Below, piece by piece: positions 51,437 through 61,354 of a DNA stretch of 64,000 bases. The notes beneath the pieces were generated by a model, which did not search any database, was not told where the DNA came from, and was given only the letters and a program-made list of their open reading frames with translations. This DNA is from Candidatus Geothrix odensensis (GTDB taxonomy: Bacteria; Acidobacteriota; Holophagae; Holophagales; Holophagaceae): contig JADKCH010000004.1 of the NCBI GenBank assembly GCA_016714685.1, forward strand, positions 134,965 to 198,964, in the 5' to 3' direction. Positions within the stretch are counted from its first letter, which is position 1, and the number at the start of each line of letters is the position of its first letter. Both the position numbers and the translations under genes were made by a program.

Positions 51437-52153
51437 ATGAACGCAGAACTGAACACCAAGGTGGGCGAGCTGGTGATGGAACGCCCCGAGACCATGCGCT
51501 ACTTCGAGCGCCTGGGCATCGACTACTGCTGCGGCGGCCACCGCAGCCTGGGCGAAGCCTGTGCGCTGGCCAAGCAGGACCCGGCCCTGGTTCTGGCGGA
51601 CCTGGCCACCCTCGAGCCCCCCTCGGCGGGCGTGCCCTCATTGCAGGATTGGTCCAGGGCCTCTCTCACGGACCTGATCCAGCACATCGTCGCCACCCAC
51701 CACGAGTACCTGCGCGAGGAGCTGCCCCGCCTGGACCTGCTGATGGACAAAGTGCTGCGCGCCCACGGCGAGCGGCACCCCGAGCTGGCCCGCGTGGGCC
51801 AGCTCTACCAGGCCCTGGCCGCCGACCTCATGCCCCACCTCATGAAGGAAGAGCAGATCCTCTTCCCCTACATCCGCCAGATGGACCAGGGCCAGGCCGG
51901 CTCCTCCTGCTTCGGCACCGTGCAGAGCCCCATCCGCGTCATGGAGATGGAACACGAGGCCGTGGGCGGCCTGCTGGCCGAGCTGCGGGAGCGCACCGGG
52001 GCCTACGCGGTGCCTGCCGATGGCTGCGCCACCTTCCACGCCCTCTACGACGGGCTGCTCACCCTCGAGCGCGACCTGCATCTGCACATCTACCTGGAGA
52101 ACCAGGTGCTGCATCCCCGCGCCGTGGCCATGGAAAGCGCCGTCCAGGCATAA
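51437..52153 (+). CDS. iron-sulfur cluster repair di-iron protein (RIC/YtfE/ScdA family)
   Basis: 238 residues, the full RIC length. The N-terminal ScdA_N domain has the motif RYFERLGIDYCCGGHRSLGEAC with the conserved Cys-Cys pair; the hemerythrin-like domain follows with di-iron ligands in HIVATHHEYLREELP, HLMKEEQILFPYI, MEHEAVG and HLHIYLENQVLHPR. These proteins help restore iron-sulfur clusters damaged by nitric oxide or oxidants and may release NO. Start ATG 51437 has AAGGAG upstream. The AT-rich leader with a palindrome suggests regulated expression. Sigma-54 activator and hemerythrin genes elsewhere in the window could belong to the same stress response, but that is conjecture. Confidence 0.93.
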   Translation: MNAELNTKVGELVMERPETMRYFERLGIDYCCGGHRSLGEACALAKQDPALVLADLATLEPPSAGVPSLQDWSRASLTDLIQHIVATHHEYLREELPRLDLLMDKVLRAHGERHPELARVGQLYQALAADLMPHLMKEEQILFPYIRQMDQGQAGSSCFGTVQSPIRVMEMEHEAVGGLLAELRERTGAYAVPADGCATFHALYDGLLTLERDLHLHIYLENQVLHPRAVAMESAVQA

Positions 52154-52210
52154 ACCGGATCCTGTCCGCCCCGGAAGCCGCGTCCAGCGGTACCCGGGGC
52201 GGTTGGCCGC

Positions 52211-52429
52211 TCAGTGTGTGTCCTCGAGGCTCCAGCGGTCGATGCAGCCGTGGCTCTCCACCACCTGGTGGGCCTTCCGCAGGCGCAGCGTGTGCTGGAC
52301 GGTCTGCATGACGGTGAACAGCTGGTCCTGGAGGCCCAGGCGCCTCAAATCTCCGGCGTCGAACCAGGTGATGCCCTCCGCACTTTTCCGGGCGGCATGA
52401 TCGGCCAGGATTCGCTGGGTGATGTCCAC
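52211..52429 (-). CDS. small protein of unknown function, 72 residues
   Basis: Starts with GTG preceded by GGAGG at six-base spacing, which is the main support. The sequence (MDITQRILADHAARKSAEGI...) looks alpha-helical, with a central hydrophobic stretch (LGLQDQLFTVMQTVQHTL) and one cysteine. No family is recognised. It lies between the convergent RIC gene and the divergent acyltransferase gene, 45 bases from the latter's start. Confidence 0.6.
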   Translation of the reverse strand: MDITQRILADHAARKSAEGITWFDAGDLRRLGLQDQLFTVMQTVQHTLRLRKAHQVVESHGCIDRWSLEDTH

Positions 52430-52474
52430 GGGAGACCTCCACTACTGCTAGCTTAGTCGGTACGGGGAGGATGC

Positions 52475-53224
52475 GTGGGCAGCTGGCGGGACACCAGGAT
52501 CGGCGGTGGGGTGATGATGGCCTGGGCCCTGGCGACGGTGCCCCTGACCGTGGTCGGGATCCTGCTCGCCGTTCCCTTCCTGGGCCGCCGGCGGGCGTTC
52601 TTCACGGTCGGGCCCTTCTTCGCCCGCGGCATGGAATGGTTCTGCGGCATCCCCTTCACCCTGGAAGGCTGGGACCGCCTTCCCGAGGGCATTCGCGGTG
52701 GACGCCAGCCCGTCATCTTCATGTCCAACCACGAAAGCCAGATGGACCCGCCCGTCCTCGTGGCGGCCCTGCCCGTGCCGGCGGTCTACATCGCCAAGAA
52801 AGAGGTGAAGTACATGCCCTTCGTCGGCTGGGCCGCCTGGGCCGCCGGGGTCATCTTCATCGACCGCGGCGACCGGGATCGCGCCATCCGCAGCATCCAC
52901 GACGCGGCCATGCAGATCCGGGGCGGCAAGAGCGTGGTGATCTTCCCCGAAGGCACCCGTAGCCGCGACGGCCAGATGCTTCCATTCAAAAAGGGCGGCT
53001 TCGCCTTGGCCCTGGAGGCCGGGGTGCCCATCATCCCACTCGCCACCATGGGCGGATTCCAGGTGTTGCCCAGAGGCAGTCTGTTCTTCCGGCCAGGTCA
53101 GTACAGGGTCCGGGTGGGGACGCCCGTCCTTCCCTCGGAATTCCCGGATCGCGACCTCCTCCTGCAGGAGGTCCGCCAGAGCATCGAGACGTTGATGCTG
53201 GAGGCTCGGGAAACCGGGGTGTGA
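52475..53224 (+). CDS. 1-acyl-glycerol-3-phosphate acyltransferase (PlsC-like)
   Basis: 249 residues. One or two N-terminal hydrophobic helices (about 15-35), then the acyltransferase motifs: NHESQMDPP (HX4D), the motif II area FIDRGDRDRA, FPEGTRSRDG (motif III) and VPIIPLA (motif IV). It transfers an acyl chain to lysophosphatidate or a related lysolipid in membrane lipid synthesis. GTG 52475 has GGGGAGG four bases upstream; ATG 52514 is an alternative start. Its stop is seven bases from the stop of the convergent kinase gene. Confidence 0.9.
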   Translation: MGSWRDTRIGGGVMMAWALATVPLTVVGILLAVPFLGRRRAFFTVGPFFARGMEWFCGIPFTLEGWDRLPEGIRGGRQPVIFMSNHESQMDPPVLVAALPVPAVYIAKKEVKYMPFVGWAAWAAGVIFIDRGDRDRAIRSIHDAAMQIRGGKSVVIFPEGTRSRDGQMLPFKKGGFALALEAGVPIIPLATMGGFQVLPRGSLFFRPGQYRVRVGTPVLPSEFPDRDLLLQEVRQSIETLMLEARETGV

Positions 53225-53231
53225 GAGGGAC

Positions 53232-55766
53232 TCAGCGGAAGGCCGGGTCCTGCTTGGCCACGCGCAGCTTGCCCGGGTGGAAGCGATCGGCGAGCTCCGC
53301 GATGGTCTGGGCGGCCGCACGATCCCCCAGTCGCGCCGCCATGCGCGCCATGAAGTAGAGGTTCACCGAGACCACGCGCCGCTCACTGTGTTTCCGCTGA
53401 GACAGGTCCACCGCCGCGAGCTTCTGCCGGTAGGCCTCGAAACCGGCCCGGGCCGCGGTCCCGTCCCCGGCCACGGCCTGCTTCACCCCCGTCAGCAGGA
53501 CCGTGTTGGAGTGATCCGGCGGCCAGACCCCCTCCAGCTCCCGGAGATAGCTCTCAGCCGTGGGACGATCTCCCCGCTCCCAGGCCGTGTAGGCCATGAG
53601 GCTGCGGAGCACGTTGGACCCGGGCACTTCGCGGAGCCCGGCCCGGAGCCGGGCTTCGGCCTCCTGGGCCCGCCCCATCCAGAGCAGGGCATCGGCGGCA
53701 GTGACGTAGGCGTACTCCGCCGCCGGCCGGAGGGCCAGGGCCCGGTCCGCATGGTGGAGCGCCGCGGTGAGTTCGCCCTCGTTCTGGAGCAGGACCCCGA
53801 GCCGGTGATGCGCCTGCCACCCTTCGGGGAAGAGGCTGAGGGACTTCTCGAAGTAGCGTCGGGCCGCCTGGTGGTTGTCCTCGCCCTCCAGGCCGGCGAA
53901 GACGTCCGCCAGCACGTCATAGGCCTTGTGGTCCGCGGGATCGAGGCGCACGGCCTGCAGCGCCGCCCGGCTGGAGCCCTCCAGGTCCCCCATCCGGAGC
54001 AGGATCGACGCCAGGGCCCGGTAGGCCTGGGAGGCACTGGGATCCAGGGCGATGGCCTTCTCGGCGGCGACCTTCCCCTGCTTCAGGAGCGCCTGGGCCT
54101 CCTCGTAGCGGCCCTGGCCCAGGGCCGTGGTGGCGCCCAGCTCCGCCAGGGTCCAGGCGAACTCCGCCCGGGCCGGGGCGTAGTCCGGCTCCAGCTCGAT
54201 GGCGGAGGCCAGCAGGGTATTGGCCAGGCGCACCGAATCCTGGTTCCCGTCGGTGATGACCTGCAAGGCCTTGGTGTAGAGCTCGCGGGTCCGCGGCAGC
54301 TTGGCCTGGGAGCGCAGGGAGCCCGGGTCGCTGCTCAGGCCCATCTCCTGGGGCAGACGCTGCTGGAGCTCGTCCTCGAGCTTCAGCAGGTCGGCCACGG
54401 GCCGGTCCAGCTGGAACTGGTGCAGGGTCGCGCCGCGGAGCGCATCCACCACCCGCACGAACATGCGCAGCTGCCCGCCCACCACCTGGTAGCTGCCGAG
54501 CACCATCAGCTCGGCCTTGAGCTGCCGCCCCAGTTCACCAACCGCCTTCGGGGCCTGGCCAGGGGTATCACCCAGCTGGTGCATGGCCTCCACCACCCGG
54601 AGCCGGTCCACGACGGCCATGTCCTCCCGCCGCACCAGGCCGAAGGCCATGGCGTCGGCGAAGCTGTTGCTGAGCCAGGCGTGCTCCGCATCGGGCCGCA
54701 TCTGCTCCAGGGGCAGGATGGCCACCACCCGGCGGCCCTTGGTGAAGTCCTCGCGGGAGGCCCGCCGGGCCTCACCCAGGCCCGTGCCGTCGCTGCTGCG
54801 CGACCACGCGAAGCCCGCCAGCGCGACGAGGGTCAGCCCCGCCGCCGCCGAGGCCAGGATCCAGGTCCAGCGGCGGCGCTTGCGGAGCAGCGCCACCGGA
54901 TGGCTGAGGTGGGGCACGGCGGCCGTGGCGATGTTCTCGGAGAGGCCGATGGCCAGAGCCTGCAGGTTCGGGAGCCGGTCCTTGGGGGCCTTCGCCATCA
55001 GCCGATGAATGGCGTCCTGGACCGTGCGGGGCAGGTCAGGGCGCAGCTCGGCCAGGGGACGGGGTTCATCCCGGGTCACGGCGTAGAGGGTGTCCACCAG
55101 GTTGCCGCGCAGGAAGGGGTGCACGCCCGTGGCCAGCTCGTAGAGCACCACGCCCAGGCTGAACTGGTCCGACTGGCCGGAGAGAGCCTGCCCGTTGGCC
55201 TGCTCGGGGCTCATGTAGGCCGGCGTGCCCTGGCTGTAGCCGGGCGCCGTGCGCTCCACCAGGGTGAGGTGGTGCGAGGTGGGACCAAGTCCCACGTCCT
55301 CGGCACCCCGCCGGGCGATGCCGAAGTCGAGGATCTTCAGCTGGCCCTCATCGGTCAGCAACAGGTTCTCCGGCTTGATGTCCCGGTGGACGATGCCCTT
55401 CTGGTGCGCGTGGGAGAGGGCCGAGGCGGCCTGCCGGGCCAGGTCCTGCAGGGCATCGCCCTCCAGCGGCCGGCCCACCAGGGCCCGCAGCGTCCGCCCC
55501 TCCACCAGCTCCATGGCGATGTAGGGCGTGCCATCCACCTCGCCGGCGTCGTAGATGTGGGCGATGTTCGGGTGGTTCAGCTGGCAGGCCAGCTTCGCCT
55601 CGCCGATGAGCGCCTTGCGCCGCAGGTCATCGGCATCCTTCAGGATCTTGAGCGCCACCTCGCGCTCCAGCCGCAGGTCCAGGGCCCGCCACACCTCGCC
55701 CATGGCCCCCTCCCCAAGCGGAGAGAGCAGTCGGTAGGAACCGAAGTGGGTGGCGTCGGGGGACAA
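53232..55766 (-). CDS. transmembrane Ser/Thr protein kinase with TolB/FlgO-like and TPR regions
   Basis: 844 residues. Kinase domain about 10-275: LGEGAMGEVW glycine loop, VALKILK, HRDIKPENLL catalytic loop, DFGIARRG, and GTPAYMSPEQANG. A single membrane helix at about 300-322 (WILASAAAGLTLVALAGFAW). The extracytoplasmic part begins with a TolB/FlgO-type domain (RRVVAILPLEQMRPDAEHAW), then about ten TPR-like helices to the end. This is a common Acidobacteriota/Myxococcota design: an outside sensor joined to a Hanks-type kinase. Start is TTG with GAGGAA five bases upstream. Divergent from the sigma-54 activator gene, 117 bases apart. Confidence 0.9.
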   Translation of the reverse strand: MSPDATHFGSYRLLSPLGEGAMGEVWRALDLRLEREVALKILKDADDLRRKALIGEAKLACQLNHPNIAHIYDAGEVDGTPYIAMELVEGRTLRALVGRPLEGDALQDLARQAASALSHAHQKGIVHRDIKPENLLLTDEGQLKILDFGIARRGAEDVGLGPTSHHLTLVERTAPGYSQGTPAYMSPEQANGQALSGQSDQFSLGVVLYELATGVHPFLRGNLVDTLYAVTRDEPRPLAELRPDLPRTVQDAIHRLMAKAPKDRLPNLQALAIGLSENIATAAVPHLSHPVALLRKRRRWTWILASAAAGLTLVALAGFAWSRSSDGTGLGEARRASREDFTKGRRVVAILPLEQMRPDAEHAWLSNSFADAMAFGLVRREDMAVVDRLRVVEAMHQLGDTPGQAPKAVGELGRQLKAELMVLGSYQVVGGQLRMFVRVVDALRGATLHQFQLDRPVADLLKLEDELQQRLPQEMGLSSDPGSLRSQAKLPRTRELYTKALQVITDGNQDSVRLANTLLASAIELEPDYAPARAEFAWTLAELGATTALGQGRYEEAQALLKQGKVAAEKAIALDPSASQAYRALASILLRMGDLEGSSRAALQAVRLDPADHKAYDVLADVFAGLEGEDNHQAARRYFEKSLSLFPEGWQAHHRLGVLLQNEGELTAALHHADRALALRPAAEYAYVTAADALLWMGRAQEAEARLRAGLREVPGSNVLRSLMAYTAWERGDRPTAESYLRELEGVWPPDHSNTVLLTGVKQAVAGDGTAARAGFEAYRQKLAAVDLSQRKHSERRVVSVNLYFMARMAARLGDRAAAQTIAELADRFHPGKLRVAKQDPAFR

Positions 55767-55883
55767 GCGCTTCCTCAGGAAGGGTGACCTCGAAGTATAC
55801 CTTTCGAAGGACGGATGTGATTCGCGCGGGGGTATCCCTTGACCCGGCTCTCGAAATACCGAGAATCAGGCTCGGAGGTGCCT

Positions 55884-57416
<1,533 letters not shown>

Positions 57417-57444
57417 TAGCGTACCTCAACCTCCGGAGCGACGG

Positions 57445-58203
57445 ATGAGCGAGATCACGGGCCCCAATGAAGCGATCCCCCCGGTCATTCAGCTGAATGA
57501 GCCGCCGGTGTCCCTGCCGCCCCAATTCTCCGAAGTGCCCGCGTTCACCCCGGCGCTGCGGCCCGTGCCCTTCGAGGATCCCGAGGCCTTTCCCTCCTTC
57601 TGGTCCCGCGTGGGCGGCATGTTCCGGCTGGTGTTCAGCAACCCCATGGAGCTGTTCGACCGCGTGCCCGTCACGGAAGGCCTGGGCGCACCCTGGCGCT
57701 TCCTGCTGCTGCTCTCCATCCCCGTCTTCCTGGTCATGGCCCTGGTGTTCTTCCTCGTGGGCATGGGCATCATGCTCGCGGCGCTCGAACAGACCGGCAA
57801 GGGCGACGGCAAGGCCATTGCCGCGATCATGCCCGTGCTCTTCGGCGTGATCCTCCTGCTCATGCCCCTCTTCAGCTTCCTGGGCATGGTCATCGGCGGC
57901 GCCTTCAACCACTTCTTCCTCTGGCTGTGGGGCGGGCTCAGGCCTGGGGTTGGCACGGGCCAGAGCATCCGCGCCTACGGCTACGCCTCCGCCTTCATTC
58001 AGATCGGCGGCCTGATCCCCTATATCGGCATCCTCATCCACCTCGCAGGAATGATCGTCATCGGCATGGGGATGGCCCGCATGCACAAGACCGATACCTG
58101 GCGGGGCATCTGTGCCGTGTTGACGCCGCTCTTCCTGCTCTGCTGCTGCGGGCTCCTCGCGGCGCTCAGCGTTCCGGCCCTCATCGCCGCGTCCCAACGG
58201 TAG
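57445..58203 (+). CDS. Yip1-family membrane protein
   Basis: 252 residues. A proline-rich cytoplasmic N terminus (about 1-50) is followed by the start of the Yip1 domain (SFWSRVGGMFRLVFSNPMELF) and five or so hydrophobic helices. Bacterial Yip1-type proteins have no settled function. The Cys-rich segment LLCCCGLLAALS lies in the last helix. It begins 28 bases after the activator gene with CCGGAGCGACGG before the ATG. Its 3' end overlaps the convergent crotonase gene by 23 bases. Confidence 0.8.
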   Translation: MSEITGPNEAIPPVIQLNEPPVSLPPQFSEVPAFTPALRPVPFEDPEAFPSFWSRVGGMFRLVFSNPMELFDRVPVTEGLGAPWRFLLLLSIPVFLVMALVFFLVGMGIMLAALEQTGKGDGKAIAAIMPVLFGVILLLMPLFSFLGMVIGGAFNHFFLWLWGGLRPGVGTGQSIRAYGYASAFIQIGGLIPYIGILIHLAGMIVIGMGMARMHKTDTWRGICAVLTPLFLLCCCGLLAALSVPALIAASQR

Positions 58204-58849
58204 CGCCCAACCAATCCTGGACATGCCCCGCGACGCCGAGGGGCTCGACAATCCGGTGCACGGCGCGCGAAGCCAGGGCCGCAGTCTCATCCCAGGTCTC
58301 GAAATCCCGGAACAGGCGATCCGCCCCCTGGCGCCCCAGGATTTCCGGCAGCCGCACGGTGCCGCCGAAGCCCGTGAGGATGCCGTGCTTCGCGGCGGGG
58401 TGGGCCAGGCGCAGGCCATATCGGCCTTCGGCGTCCGCCGCCACGGCCCAGCGCTCCTGGCCGTGCAGGGCGAGGTCGCAGCCCCCGCCCATGGCCACGC
58501 CGGAGATCAGGGTGAGGCTGCGCCAGCCGGGCCAGAGCAGGTGCGCCATGATCCGCTGCCCGCGCCGGGAGAAGGGGTCGGCGGTCACGGCATCCAGGGC
58601 GCCCACCTCGTGGAGGTCGGCCCCGGCGGAGAAGTGGTGGCCCCCTTCGGCCATCCAGCCGGCGCCCGAGAGGGCCACGCGGCGGACGCCCGCCCAGCGC
58701 AGCTCGATGAAGAGCCGATCCAGGGCCAGCAGCAGGTCACTGTGCAGGCGGTTCAGCCCATCGCCGGAGCGCAGACCGATCCAGGCCCAGCGGTCGCCCT
58801 GCAGCAGCTCCAGCGAGGTCCGGCCCGCGTACCAGGTGGCTGGCGTCAT
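58181..58849 (-). CDS. enoyl-CoA hydratase/isomerase (crotonase) family protein
   Basis: 222 residues, slightly short for the family (about 260). The oxyanion-hole segments are present as HHFSAGADLHEV and LISGVAMGGGCDLALHG; the usual active-site Glu pair of hydratases is not evident (positions near GCDLALHGQERWAVAADAEG), so it may be an isomerase or other crotonase. The C-terminal helices are truncated relative to the family. Its start overlaps the miaA stop by four bases (ATGA), so the two genes are coupled; a tRNA-modification link is not implied. Confidence 0.8.
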   Translation of the reverse strand: MTPATWYAGRTSLELLQGDRWAWIGLRSGDGLNRLHSDLLLALDRLFIELRWAGVRRVALSGAGWMAEGGHHFSAGADLHEVGALDAVTADPFSRRGQRIMAHLLWPGWRSLTLISGVAMGGGCDLALHGQERWAVAADAEGRYGLRLAHPAAKHGILTGFGGTVRLPEILGRQGADRLFRDFETWDETAALASRAVHRIVEPLGVAGHVQDWLGATVGTRR

Positions 58850-59727
58850 CCCAGCCCCAGCCGCTCGAGGGCCGCCTCCAGGGGCTCGAGATCCGGATCC
58901 CAGGTCGGCGCCTCCGGCAGCTGGTTGCGGAACCAGGTGGCCTGTCGCTTGGCGTAGGCCTGAGTCTCCTGGATCACCTGGAGCCGGGCCGCCTGGAGGT
59001 CGCCCCCCGCCATCCAGGCCGCGTAGCCCAGGGGCCGCAGGGCGATCAGGTCATCGGCATGGCCGGCAGCCAGCAGGCCCGCCACCTCCTCCAGCCAACC
59101 GGCTGCCATCTGGGCCGCCACCCGCGCCACCACGCGCTCGCGGCGAGACTCACGGCCGGGCGCGACCACCAGCACCCGCCACCCAGGGGGAACGCCGGTG
59201 GCCGGCCTGGAGAGCAGGCCCGAAGGCGCGCCTCCCATCGCCAGGTGGAGGGCCAGGGCCCGCTGCACGCGGGCGCTGTCGTGGGGGTGCAGGGCCGCGG
59301 CGCGGGCTGGATCCACGGCGGCCAGGTAGCGGTGGAGGGCGGGCATGCCCAGCCGGATCCCCCAGGACCGGACCTGGTCCACCTGAGCCGGATCCACGTC
59401 GGGCAGCTCCGAGAGCTGGTCCCAGATACCCCGCAGGTACAGGCCAGAGCCCGTCACCAAAACGGGATCGGAAGCCTCCGCGAGCCAGCCTCTGACCAGC
59501 TCTCCGAAGGCCTTGGGATTGGGGCGGGTCGAGAGGGGCAATGCCCCATAGCCCAGGTGCGGTACGCCGCCCTGCTCATCGGCATCCGGCTGCCCGGTGC
59601 CGATGGCCAGGCCCTGGATGGCCTGGAAGGGGTCGCCGTTGACCACCGTGCCACCCAGGCGGCGCGCCACGGCCACGGCCACGGCGGATTTGCCGGAGGC
59701 CGTGGGTCCTAGGATGGCGATGGGCAT
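58846..59727 (-). CDS. miaA: tRNA dimethylallyltransferase
   Basis: 293 residues. P-loop GPTASGKSAVA, the DxxQ-type segment NGDPFQAIQGL (usual form DSxQVY, here DPFQAI), GTGQPDADEQ, TGSGLYLRGI, and the C-terminal YAKRQATWFRN are recognisable. MiaA adds a dimethylallyl group to A37 of tRNAs reading U-starting codons, using DMAPP from the isoprenoid pathway (ispG is in this window). The tRNA-recognition insert is fairly short. ATG has TAGGATGGCG-type upstream sequence; the palindromic element at 59741 lies just before it. Confidence 0.92.
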   Translation of the reverse strand: MPIAILGPTASGKSAVAVAVARRLGGTVVNGDPFQAIQGLAIGTGQPDADEQGGVPHLGYGALPLSTRPNPKAFGELVRGWLAEASDPVLVTGSGLYLRGIWDQLSELPDVDPAQVDQVRSWGIRLGMPALHRYLAAVDPARAAALHPHDSARVQRALALHLAMGGAPSGLLSRPATGVPPGWRVLVVAPGRESRRERVVARVAAQMAAGWLEEVAGLLAAGHADDLIALRPLGYAAWMAGGDLQAARLQVIQETQAYAKRQATWFRNQLPEAPTWDPDLEPLEAALERLGLG

Positions 59728-59740
59728 GGGGTGAGTTTAC

Positions 59741-59832
59741 TGAGTCTGGAGTCTGGAGTCGAGACTGGGCGGGCCGCGGCGTGTTCCTTGGGCGGGGCCG
59801 CGGGTCCGACCGGACTCCAGACTCCGGACTGA
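59741..59832. repeat. palindromic intergenic element, 18-bp stem, related to the one at 21696
   Basis: AGTCTGGAGTCTGGAGTC (59743-59760) pairs with 59813-59830 over 18 bases with one G-T wobble. The 50-base centre is GC-rich and carries two copies of GGCCGCGG. The core GGAGTCTGGAG is shared with the element at 21696. It lies in the divergent gap between miaA and the gene at 59879. Confidence 0.65.
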
Positions 59833-59878
59833 ATACCTGCTCCGGGAACCTCATCCGCCACCGGGCCATATCAAGTCC

Positions 59879-60256
59879 ATGCGCGCCCTATTCTGCCTCT
59901 GCCTCGCCTCCGGCCTGCTGGCCGGGGAGCCGCCCCTGCCGGGGCGCGACGGGGCCTTCCTCAGCACGATCCTGGCCCCCGCGGAGGGCGCTTCGAGGCC
60001 CTGGAAGACCTTCCGCCTGCCGGAGGCGTCGGCCTCGGCCGTGGTGGAGGTGTTCGGCGAGCTCACCCGGGAGGAGCTGCGGCAGGTGGCCTTCCAGGAG
60101 TTCATCGCGTGGTTCCGGGAGGATCTCCGGCGCTTCTGGCGCTCCCAGGGCGCGGCCGTCCCGGCCAGCAGCCTCGCCTCGGCCACCCTGCCCGTGGACC
60201 GCTTCGGCGGGAACCCGGTTCCCCAGAACGTCCCCCTGGCCCAAGTGGATTTCTGA
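59879..60256 (+). CDS. secreted protein of unknown function
   Basis: 125 residues with a signal peptide (MRALFCLCLASGLLAGE; a lipobox-like LASG is not followed by Cys, so ordinary cleavage is likely). The mature part is helical in the middle (SAVVEVFGELTREELRQVAF QEFIAWF region, about 52-80) with a Pro-rich end. No family recognised. Its TGA is two bases from the stop of the convergent gene. Expression might come from the divergent gap with miaA. Confidence 0.6.
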   Translation: MRALFCLCLASGLLAGEPPLPGRDGAFLSTILAPAEGASRPWKTFRLPEASASAVVEVFGELTREELRQVAFQEFIAWFREDLRRFWRSQGAAVPASSLASATLPVDRFGGNPVPQNVPLAQVDF

Positions 60257-60258
60257 CC

Positions 60259-60594
60259 TCAGCCGAGGAGTCGAGGCAGCAGGCGCGAGGCCTGGTCCCG
60301 GGCCAGCCGGGCGGCTTCGAGGGCATGGCGGGCCGCCGCCTCGGGGCTCTGCCGGGGCGTGAGCAGAGCCTCGAGCTGGCCCCGCAGGCGGGCCGTCTCG
60401 CCGTCGGGATCCGGCAGGTGGTGCCTGCCGGCGGCCTCGAAGGTCACCAGGAAGCACTGGATGGCATCGCAGGCCGCCGACACGATGGCCGCGCTGTTGC
60501 GATGGTCGATCTCCAGGGCCAGCGCGGTCGCGAGGAAGCGGAGGCCATCTTCGAATCGCGCCTGGGGTGAGCCTGAGGGACCGGTGCCGGACAT
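60259..60594 (-). CDS. helical protein of unknown function
   Basis: 111 residues, mostly alpha-helical, Ala/Arg-rich (FEDGLRFLATALALEIDHRN, ALEAARLARDQASRLLPRLL). The pattern of two long helices with conserved-looking Glu, Arg and His residues is loosely like HEPN-type bundles, but I cannot assign it. The start is uncertain: ATG 60594 has GGAGG only one base upstream, while ATG 60642 would add 16 residues and lacks a clear ribosome site. Confidence 0.5.
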   Translation of the reverse strand: MSGTGPSGSPQARFEDGLRFLATALALEIDHRNSAAIVSAACDAIQCFLVTFEAAGRHHLPDPDGETARLRGQLEALLTPRQSPEAAARHALEAARLARDQASRLLPRLLG

Positions 60595-60651
60595 GCCTCC
60601 AGCTAACCATGGGCGGTCCCTGGCCCGTAGGCCCTTCATCCCGGAGCCCTG

Positions 60652-61353
60652 ATGTCCCGCTTCATCCTCGTGACCGCCCTGGCCCTCAGCGGCACCCTTC
60701 TCCAAGCGGATGGCCTCGCGGACTTGAAAGCGGCCCTGAAGGCCCTGCCTCAGGCCTCGAAAGTCAGCGCCCGCATCGAGGAGGAGAGCAGGGAGCAGGA
60801 GGGGGGCAAAGACCACATCGAGCGCCGCACGGTGCGACTGGAGGATGGCCCCGGAGGGACCAGGATCCTGGAAGACAGCCGTCTGCCCGCCCCGGCGGGG
60901 AAGTCGAATCCGGACACTTCCAACGCCAAAAAGGGGGACAGGCCCTTCGAGGGGGTTCTGCGTCCGGCGGCAGGGCTCCTCGAGCAGCTCGACAAGGCCC
61001 GCCTGGTGGAGGAGAGGCCCGAGACCCGGGAGGGCCAACCTGTCCGCAGATTGAAACTGGTCCTGGAAATGAAGCTGGAGGCGGAGGCGAAGTCCAAGCT
61101 CAAGAAGGCGGTCCATGAGGCCACGGTGTGGATCGGGGCGGATGGCCTGCCCATCGCCATGGACCAGCAGATCGAGATCAAGGCCAGGGTATTGCTCGTG
61201 GCGACCGTCTGGACGAAGGTGGACATCCACATTCGCTATCAGCGCAACCAGGGGCGGCTCCTGGTGCTGGAGGAGCGCTCGGATGTGCAGGGCTCCGCCA
61301 TGGGCAAGTCCTTCAGCGCCCACGAGACCACCCGCTGCAGCGTGCTTCCCTGA
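60652..61353 (+). CDS. secreted protein, paralogue of the one at 62806
   Basis: 233 residues with a signal peptide (MSRFILVTALALSGTLLQA). The mature protein has a helical start (LADLKAALKALPQASK) and then beta-rich sequence with VWIGADGLPIA near 160, a segment nearly repeated in the protein at 62806 (VWIGADGVPLA). Both also share the pattern of a Leu/Glu helix followed by an EEGxxW/GQP-type turn. The predicted fold resembles LolA/LppX-type lipoprotein carriers (a concave beta sheet), which is inference only. Convergent with purF. Confidence 0.6.
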   Translation: MSRFILVTALALSGTLLQADGLADLKAALKALPQASKVSARIEEESREQEGGKDHIERRTVRLEDGPGGTRILEDSRLPAPAGKSNPDTSNAKKGDRPFEGVLRPAAGLLEQLDKARLVEERPETREGQPVRRLKLVLEMKLEAEAKSKLKKAVHEATVWIGADGLPIAMDQQIEIKARVLLVATVWTKVDIHIRYQRNQGRLLVLEERSDVQGSAMGKSFSAHETTRCSVLP

Positions 61354-61354
61354 G

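Noticed and set aside
53277..55787. 836-codon plus-strand frame antisense to the Ser/Thr kinase
   Set aside because: The kinase motifs fix the coding strand; the other frame is a composition effect.
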